Assembly: GCF_000737515.1 (NCBI RefSeq)
Contig: NZ_CP006587.1
Location: 3,157,001-3,221,000 of the forward strand
From: Hymenobacter sp. APR13
Lineage (GTDB): Bacteria; Bacteroidota; Bacteroidia; Cytophagales; Hymenobacteraceae
Length of the DNA: 64,000 nt
Direction: 5' to 3'
Positions 59,019 through 64,000 of the stretch are shown in pieces (positions within the stretch are counted from its first letter, which is position 1; each line of letters starts with the position of its first letter). The notes beneath the pieces are model-generated. The model searched no databases, was not told the origin of the DNA, and saw only the letters and a list, made by a program, of their open reading frames with translations. A program made the translations under genes and the position numbers.

Positions 59019-61649
59019 ATGAAGATTATTGACCTCCGCACCATGCGCGGGCCCAGCTTTTGGTCCGTCAAGCACTACAAGCTGATTGTCCTGAAAGTAG
59101 ATATGCAGGAGCTGGCCGACTCCTGGTCGAACAATTTCCCGGCCCTGGCCGAGCGCCTGCCGCAGCTGCTGCCCGAACTGGGACAGCCCCAGCCCAACGA
59201 GGTCGGCAAAGCCGCCCACAAGCACCCGCCCCTGACAGCCGAGCAGCTGCAGGACGGCGAGCCGCTGGGCCACGTGATTCAGCACGTGGCGCTGGCGCTG
59301 CAGCGCATGGCCGGCATGCCGGTGTACTGGGGTAAGTCGTACCCGGCGCATCAGGAAGGGGTGGAGTTTGTGGTGTTCAGCTACCAGGAGGAGCGCGCCG
59401 GCCGCATGGCCGCCGAGGCTGCTGTGCAACTGGTAGAAGACCTCTGCGAGGGCCGCGACGTGAACGTGAAGGCCATTGTGGATGAGTTGCACGAAATCCG
59501 GGAAGAAGAGTTTTTCGGGCCCAGCACCTGGAGCATTGTGTCGGAGGCGGCTTCGCGCAACATCCCGTATATCCAGCTCAAAAACAGCAGCATCATCCAG
59601 CTCGGCTACGGCGTCAACCAGAAGCGCATCTGGGCCACTACCACCAGCTACACCTCGCACGCCGGGGTGGAGGTGGCCGGCAACAAGAACCGCACCAAGG
59701 CCATGCTCAAGGACTCGGGCGTGCCCGTGCCCAACGGCACCACTGTGTACTCGGAGGACGGCCTGCGCGACGCCGTGGAGGAGTTGGGCTTTCCCATCGT
59801 GACCAAGCCGCTCGACGGCAACCACGGCAAGGGCGCCACCATCCGCATCATGAACTGGGACGATGCTGTGGAAGGCTTCAAGGCGGCTCAGAAATACTCC
59901 CGCGCCGTCATCGTGGAGCAGTTCATCCAGGGCGACGACTACCGCATGCTGGTGGTGGCCGGCAAGCTGATTGCAGTGGCCAAGCGCACCCCGGCTGCCG
60001 TGAAGGGCGACGGCAGCAGCACCATTCAGCAGCTGATTGATAAGGTCAACGAAGACCCGCGCCGCGGCTTCGGCCACGAAAAGGTGCTCACCAGCATCAA
60101 AGCCGACCAGCACACCATCGACCTGCTCAAAAACCAGGACCTGACGCTGGACAGCGTGCTGCCAGCCGGCCAAGAGCTGTACCTGAAAAGCACCGCCAAC
60201 ATCAGCACCGGCGGCACCGCCACCGACGTGACCGACCTGGTGCACCCCTACAACCTGCTGCTCGCGGAGCGCGTGGCCGGCATCGTGGGCCTCGACATCT
60301 GCGGCATCGATTTGCTGACCTCCGACATTGCCATTCCGCTCAACGAAACCCGCGGCGCCGTGATTGAAGTGAATGCGGCTCCCGGCTTCCGGATGCACAT
60401 TTCGCCCACCGAAGGCCTGCCGCGCAACGTGGCCGCTCCGGTGGTGGACATGCTGTTTCCGCAGGGCAGCACCGCCCGGATTCCGATTTTCGCGGTGACC
60501 GGCACCAACGGCAAAACTACCACCACGCAGCTGCTGTCGCACATTGTGGCCTCCAAAGGCTACAAAGTGGGCCACACCACCACCAACGGCATCTACATCC
60601 AGGGCGTGCAGCTGCAAAGCGGCGACTGCACCGGCGGCCAGAGCGCCGAGTTTGTGCTGAAAGACCCGACCGTGAACTTCGCGGTGCTGGAAACGGCCCG
60701 CGGCGGTATGCTCCGCTCGGGCCTGGGCTTCCACACCTGCGACGTGGCCGTGGTAACCAACGTGGCGGCCGACCACCTGGGTATGCGCGACATCTACACG
60801 GTGGAGGAAATGGCCGCCGTGAAGGGCGTGCTGCCCCGCACGGTGCGCAAAAACGGCTGGGCCGTGCTCAACGCCGACGACGACCTGGTGTACGCTATGC
60901 GCGAGAAGCTGGAGTGCCGCGTGGCGCTGTTCAGCATGAACGAGCACAGCCCCCGCATCCGGGAGCACGCCGAAAACGGCGGGCTGGCGGCCGTGTACGA
61001 GGAAGGCTACATCACCATCTACAAGAACAGCTACAAGCTCCGCATCGACCGGGCCGCGGAGTTCCCGATTACGCTGGGCGGCCGCGCCACGTTCAACATC
61101 GAAAACTCGCTGGCGGCGGCCCTGGCCTGCTACTGCTACGGCTTCGACAAAGACGATATCAAGCTGGCCCTGCGCACGTTTGTGCCGTCGGCTACCAAAA
61201 CGCCGGGCCGCATGAACGTGTACAGGTTCCCGACCTTCGAGGTGATTGTAGACTACGCCCACAACACCCACGGCATCGAGAAATTCGCCCAGTTCCTGGA
61301 CGCCACCGAGGCCACCCACAAAGTGGGCGTCATCTCGGGCCTCGGCGACCGGCGCGACGAAGATACGCTGGGCTTTGCGCGCATTGCCGGCCGCATCTTC
61401 GACGAGATTGTGCTGCGCCAGGACCGCGACCTGCGCGGCAAAACGGCAGAGCAGCTGAAGGAAATCATGGAGCGCGGCCTGCGCCTCGACACGCCGGACC
61501 TGCCCATCACCTACATCGAAAACGAGATGGACGCCATCGACCACGTGCTGGCCACCGCTAAGCCGGGCTCGGTAGTCGTGATGTTCACCGAGAACATCAA
61601 GGCCACCCTGAAAAAGCTGGATGACTTTGAGGCTTCGCTGGCGCAATAA
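59019..61649 (+). CDS. cphA: Cyanophycin synthetase
   Basis: The product is 876 residues, the usual CphA1 size. The N-terminal domain (about 1-160) is followed by an ATP-grasp domain (about 215-475; FPIVTKPLDGNHGKGATIRI, EFIxGDDYRML-like QFIQGDDYRML, CGIDLL, EVNAAPGFRMH). The C-terminal Mur-ligase domain has the P-loop GTNGKTTTTQ (about 493-502), ETARGGMLRSGLGF, NVAADHLGM and VDYAHNTHGIEKF. It polymerises Asp and Arg into cyanophycin (multi-L-arginyl-poly-L-aspartate), an intracellular nitrogen store, using ATP. No cyanophycinase or isoaspartyl dipeptidase gene is in the window. A 15-bp terminator follows. Confidence 0.96.
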   Translation: MKIIDLRTMRGPSFWSVKHYKLIVLKVDMQELADSWSNNFPALAERLPQLLPELGQPQPNEVGKAAHKHPPLTAEQLQDGEPLGHVIQHVALALQRMAGMPVYWGKSYPAHQEGVEFVVFSYQEERAGRMAAEAAVQLVEDLCEGRDVNVKAIVDELHEIREEEFFGPSTWSIVSEAASRNIPYIQLKNSSIIQLGYGVNQKRIWATTTSYTSHAGVEVAGNKNRTKAMLKDSGVPVPNGTTVYSEDGLRDAVEELGFPIVTKPLDGNHGKGATIRIMNWDDAVEGFKAAQKYSRAVIVEQFIQGDDYRMLVVAGKLIAVAKRTPAAVKGDGSSTIQQLIDKVNEDPRRGFGHEKVLTSIKADQHTIDLLKNQDLTLDSVLPAGQELYLKSTANISTGGTATDVTDLVHPYNLLLAERVAGIVGLDICGIDLLTSDIAIPLNETRGAVIEVNAAPGFRMHISPTEGLPRNVAAPVVDMLFPQGSTARIPIFAVTGTNGKTTTTQLLSHIVASKGYKVGHTTTNGIYIQGVQLQSGDCTGGQSAEFVLKDPTVNFAVLETARGGMLRSGLGFHTCDVAVVTNVAADHLGMRDIYTVEEMAAVKGVLPRTVRKNGWAVLNADDDLVYAMREKLECRVALFSMNEHSPRIREHAENGGLAAVYEEGYITIYKNSYKLRIDRAAEFPITLGGRATFNIENSLAAALACYCYGFDKDDIKLALRTFVPSATKTPGRMNVYRFPTFEVIVDYAHNTHGIEKFAQFLDATEATHKVGVISGLGDRRDEDTLGFARIAGRIFDEIVLRQDRDLRGKTAEQLKEIMERGLRLDTPDLPITYIENEMDAIDHVLATAKPGSVVVMFTENIKATLKKLDDFEASLAQ

Positions 61650-61682
61650 TCTGCCCTGCGCATCCTGCCTCCGGCAGCATAG

Positions 61683-61720
61683 AAACGAGCGCCGACCATC
61701 AGGTCGGCGCTCGTTTTTAT
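61683..61720. terminator. Bidirectional intrinsic terminator
   Basis: A perfect 15-bp stem AAACGAGCGCCGACC around ATCA, flanked by T runs, between convergent cphA and the GNAT gene. Confidence 0.93.
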
Positions 61721-61756
61721 TCATGCGAATAAGTGAATTGCTTGTTGCCAAATAGC

Positions 61757-62308
61757 TTAAGAGCCGACCGGACGAGCTGTCCATTCTTGCTTCGTGATTG
61801 CAAACACGAAGTTCAGCTTCGCCGGCTCCCCGTAGTACGCCACTTCCTGCTCGGCGACTTTGCGGGAACCCAGGCGCTGGATGGCAATCTGTGAGCGGAC
61901 GTTTTCGGCCCCGATGTGAAAGCGGACGGTATCCACGAATTGAAACGCATAGTCCAGAAGCAGCCTTTTCACGGCCAGATTGATGCCCTTGCCCCAGGAC
62001 TGGGTGCCGTAGAAGGTGTAGCCGATGAGGAGGCTGTTGTCTTCGGCACTGTAGTCATAGAGCCGGGTGCTGCCCAGAGTGGCCCCAGTGGCCTTGTCCA
62101 CGATTCTGAAAGCGCCTTGGCTCTGGATGGCGCCTTCGAAGAAGTTCAGGAACACCGGCCGCTGCCATCGGTCTTTGTTGGGGTGCTGCTCCCACACCTT
62201 GGGGTCGGCGGCAACGGCGTATAACTCGGCAAAATCAGCTTCCTGCAGCGGGACCAGCCGGAGGGAGTCGGTTTCCAGCGTGGGCTGCAGGGAAAAGGGG
62301 GTCGTCAT
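61757..62308 (-). CDS. GNAT N-acetyltransferase, RimJ/RimL-like
   Basis: The product is 183 residues. Seen: TDSLRLVPLQEADFAELYAV, FRIVDKATGATLGSTRLYDY, LLIGYTFYGTQSWGKGINLAVKRL (acetyl-CoA binding loop with Q-x-W-G-K-G), and FHIGAENVRSQIAIQRLGSRK. This layout matches ribosomal-protein-type or amino-acid acetyltransferases of the RimJ/RimL group. Substrate unknown. Single gene, sharing the terminator with cphA. Confidence 0.92.
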   Translation of the reverse strand: MTTPFSLQPTLETDSLRLVPLQEADFAELYAVAADPKVWEQHPNKDRWQRPVFLNFFEGAIQSQGAFRIVDKATGATLGSTRLYDYSAEDNSLLIGYTFYGTQSWGKGINLAVKRLLLDYAFQFVDTVRFHIGAENVRSQIAIQRLGSRKVAEQEVAYYGEPAKLNFVFAITKQEWTARPVGS

Positions 62309-62394
62309 GGGGCAATAGATAGGCTTGGGATGGTAGGCGAAGTGTCACGACCGGCCAGTTGTCGGCGGCCGAATACGGACGCTTCTTGAAACGA

Positions 62395-62424
62395 AAAAGC
62401 GCCGGCCCGTAGACCGGCGCTTTT
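62395..62424 (-). terminator. Intrinsic terminator of the coiled-coil protein gene
   Basis: Stem AAAAGCGCCGG / CCGGCGCTTTT with an eight-base loop, 30 bases past the minus-strand stop, ending in TTTTT on that strand. Confidence 0.87.
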
Positions 62425-62454
62425 GAAAAACGCGTGGTAGCGGCTCGTGGCTGC

Positions 62455-63402
62455 CTATTTCAGCGTGAAGGTCGTCTTGCCGATCATCACGCCACCTTCG
62501 TACAGCTCGATGGTGTGCAGGCCCACTTTGTAGGCGGCACCCTTGGCGTACAGGAACTGCACGGGCTGGCGGGTGTTGTCGTACACGAGGTCCTGCTTGG
62601 CGGTATAGAAAGCTTCCGAGCCGTCGATCATGAACGTGCCGCCGCCGGTGCTCAGGTTGTAGAGCGCGGCGCCGTCGGGCTCAATCAGGCGCAGCATAAT
62701 CTGCTTGGTTTCCTTCGGCGACACGTCGTTGCGGCCCAGGTTGAAGCTGATCTTGATTTTCTCGACGCGCTTGGCCTTGAACTCGTTGTCGTCGTCGTCT
62801 TTCTCCTTGTTGCGCGAGTTCACTACGCCCACCCGGATGTTCTCGGCCTGCAGGCGCGAGGCCACGGCCACTTTCTCGGTCAGCTCCTGGTTGGTGCGGG
62901 CGATGGTCGTGATGGTGTCGGTGAGCTTGTTCTGGCGCTCCTTCAGCGTGGTCGCCTCAGTGTAGAGGGCCTCGTTGTCGGCTTTCAGCTGGGCGATTTC
63001 GTCGTCCTTTTTGCGCAGCTGCGACTCCAGATTCTGGGCGCGGGCCTTGAAGCGGCGCTGCTCGGCCACCGAGAAGCTGCTCGACTTGAATGAGCGCAGC
63101 TTCAGCAGGTCGGCGTTGATAGAGGCGATTTTAGCTTCCAGCGAGTCGTTCGACAAGCCCATGCTCTGCACTTCCTGGCTTTGGCGCTCGAAATCAGCCT
63201 TCAGCTTCTCATACTCGGCGATTTGCGTTTTCAGCCGATCGTCCTTTTCTGCTACCTGCGTGGTGAGCTGCTCATTCTCCGCGCTTTTCTGCCGGTTCAT
63301 CCAGTACAATACGCCGTTGATGCCCAGCAAGACCAGAAACAGGGCGGCAATGAGCAGGATACGACTGTTGTTGCGGGGTTCAGGGCTTTGGGTTGGTTCC
63401 AT
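62455..63402 (-). CDS. Single-span membrane coiled-coil protein, unknown function
   Basis: The ATG at 63402 gives 315 residues; a longer frame upstream overlaps the methyltransferase region and is rejected. One helix (ILLIAALFLVLLGINGVLYW, residues about 15-34) is followed by a long coiled coil (about 38-190) rich in Lys, Glu, Gln and Leu. An acidic KEKDDDDNEF linker leads to a beta-rich C-terminal domain (about 215-315; ISFNLGRNDVSPKETKQIML, IMLRLIEPDGAALYN). The domain would lie in the periplasm if the N-terminus is inside. No enzyme motif. It may act as a scaffold or spacer (inference). Confidence 0.82.
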   Translation of the reverse strand: MEPTQSPEPRNNSRILLIAALFLVLLGINGVLYWMNRQKSAENEQLTTQVAEKDDRLKTQIAEYEKLKADFERQSQEVQSMGLSNDSLEAKIASINADLLKLRSFKSSSFSVAEQRRFKARAQNLESQLRKKDDEIAQLKADNEALYTEATTLKERQNKLTDTITTIARTNQELTEKVAVASRLQAENIRVGVVNSRNKEKDDDDNEFKAKRVEKIKISFNLGRNDVSPKETKQIMLRLIEPDGAALYNLSTGGGTFMIDGSEAFYTAKQDLVYDNTRQPVQFLYAKGAAYKVGLHTIELYEGGVMIGKTTFTLK

Positions 63403-63516
63403 TGCGAGCGGGGTTAAATGAAGACCGGCTGGGCCGGTGCGTGCGTTACCTTTACGCACAAACAAACGAAAATTTAAAACAAAACCGGTTTTGCTGCCGG
63501 CCAGCAGTGACCCAAA

Positions 63517-64000
63517 ATGTACGGAACGCCTATGAAATCTGCCGTTTCCTTCGACGAAAACTACTGGCGCGGCCGCTACGCCACGGGGCGCACTGGCTGG
63601 GATGCCGGAGCCGTAACGCCGCCTTTGCGCGATTATTTCAATCAGCTGGGCCCCGATTATGCCCGCCGTATCCTCATTCCGGGGGCCGGCAACGCCTACG
63701 AGGCTGAGTACCTGCATGGTCTGGGCTTCTCGCAGGTGTTCGTGGCCGATCTGGCGCCGGAGCCGCTGGCGGCCCTGCAGCAGCGCGTGCCCGGGTTTCC
63801 GGCAGCTCACCTGCTGCAGCAGGATTTTTTTGAGTTGCCGGCCACCCCGCCCTACGACCTGATAGTGGAGCAAACTTTCTTCTGCGCCCTGGCCCCGCAC
63901 CTGCGCCCCGCATACGCCCGCCAGTGCGCCCATCTGCTGCAACCCGGCGGCACGCTGGCCGGCCTGCTCTTCGATACCGACTTCGGGCCCGCTACGGAGC
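63517..64000 (+). CDS. SAM-dependent methyltransferase, TPMT-like, 3' truncated by window edge
   Basis: The frame opens at ATG 63517 or at a second ATG five codons later (63532) and runs off the window without a stop. About 160 residues are visible: ENYWRGRYATGRTGWDAG (the entry motif of thiopurine-methyltransferase-like enzymes), RRILIPGAGNAYEAEYL (motif I, SAM binding), VFVADLAPEPL (motif II acid), YDLIVEQTFFCAL and the post-motif LLQPGGTLAGLLFD. It probably methylates a small thiol, halide or metalloid; the substrate is open. It diverges from the coiled-coil gene. Confidence 0.9.
   Translation, partial: MYGTPMKSAVSFDENYWRGRYATGRTGWDAGAVTPPLRDYFNQLGPDYARRILIPGAGNAYEAEYLHGLGFSQVFVADLAPEPLAALQQRVPGFPAAHLLQQDFFELPATPPYDLIVEQTFFCALAPHLRPAYARQCAHLLQPGGTLAGLLFDTDFGPATE

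Noticed and set aside
58968..61784. 938-codon open frame on the minus strand across cphA
   Set aside because: It is antisense to an intact cyanophycin synthetase; low-complexity Val/His/Gln/Gly composition and no start context.
63400..63411. CATTGCGAGCGG at the start codon of the coiled-coil gene, identical to the tip of the GIY-YIG cassette arm
   Set aside because: Only 12 bases match, with no following GAAGCAATCC core and no inverted partner; probably chance.

Overview
The window reads as a chromosomal segment of a high-GC Bacteroidota, most likely Hymenobacter or a close relative (inference). Three proteins are predicted type IX secretion (T9SS) cargo with C-terminal sorting domains. Promoter boxes of the Bacteroidota TAnnTTTG type precede rpsA, the tRNA-Cys gene and smpB. 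Gene sets such as ftsX-DUF3098-uppP-truB-ribF and tamB/tsaD are arranged as in that phylum. There is no rRNA, CRISPR array, prophage or transposase. Both window edges cut genes: a sensor kinase at the left and a methyltransferase at the right.

Layout. 1-6.9 kb: the end of a multi-span sensor histidine kinase and a large outer-membrane barrel protein. 7.1-15.3 kb: a giant secreted protein whose repeats count out exactly as five seven-bladed FG-GAP propellers. 15.5-19.7 kb: a GH20 hexosaminidase and a GT-C-like membrane protein. 19.8-28.0 kb: a conserved but poorly understood membrane/AAA+ operon (spoIIM-like, membrane protein, DUF4129, DUF4350, moxR, DUF58) with a divergent RDD gene. Between moxR and the DUF58 gene sits a small GIY-YIG nuclease gene boxed by long inverted repeats. 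28-35.7 kb: a secreted tandem DUF4394 protein, an SDR, a TonB-domain protein with a SusC-plug-like tail, a GNAT-nitrilase fusion, another T9SS cargo and an orphan. 35.9-46.4 kb: a 3-oxoacid CoA-transferase pair, ribF, truB, uppP, DUF3098, ftsX and tamB, all on the minus strand. 46.6-54.5 kb: tsaD, smpB, an NlpC/P60 hydrolase, a STAS-like protein, an HNH nuclease, lipoproteins, an alpha/beta hydrolase and a fatty-acid desaturase. 54.5-64 kb: an AT-rich lipoprotein, rpsA with an unusual tail, tRNA-Cys, a PAP2 phosphatase, a cyanophycin synthetase, a GNAT, a membrane coiled-coil protein and the methyltransferase.

The most unusual property is the density and variety of long inverted repeats in short intergenic gaps, often touching stop codons. 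Besides about a dozen ordinary intrinsic terminators there are 14 longer palindromes. Five loci share a degenerate core, GTCAT-n-C-n-GA followed by GA-n-G-n-ATC. One pair of these arms encloses the GIY-YIG gene and splits the moxR-DUF58 pair. This looks like a small mobile or recently mobile cassette and is the best candidate here for an under-described system.
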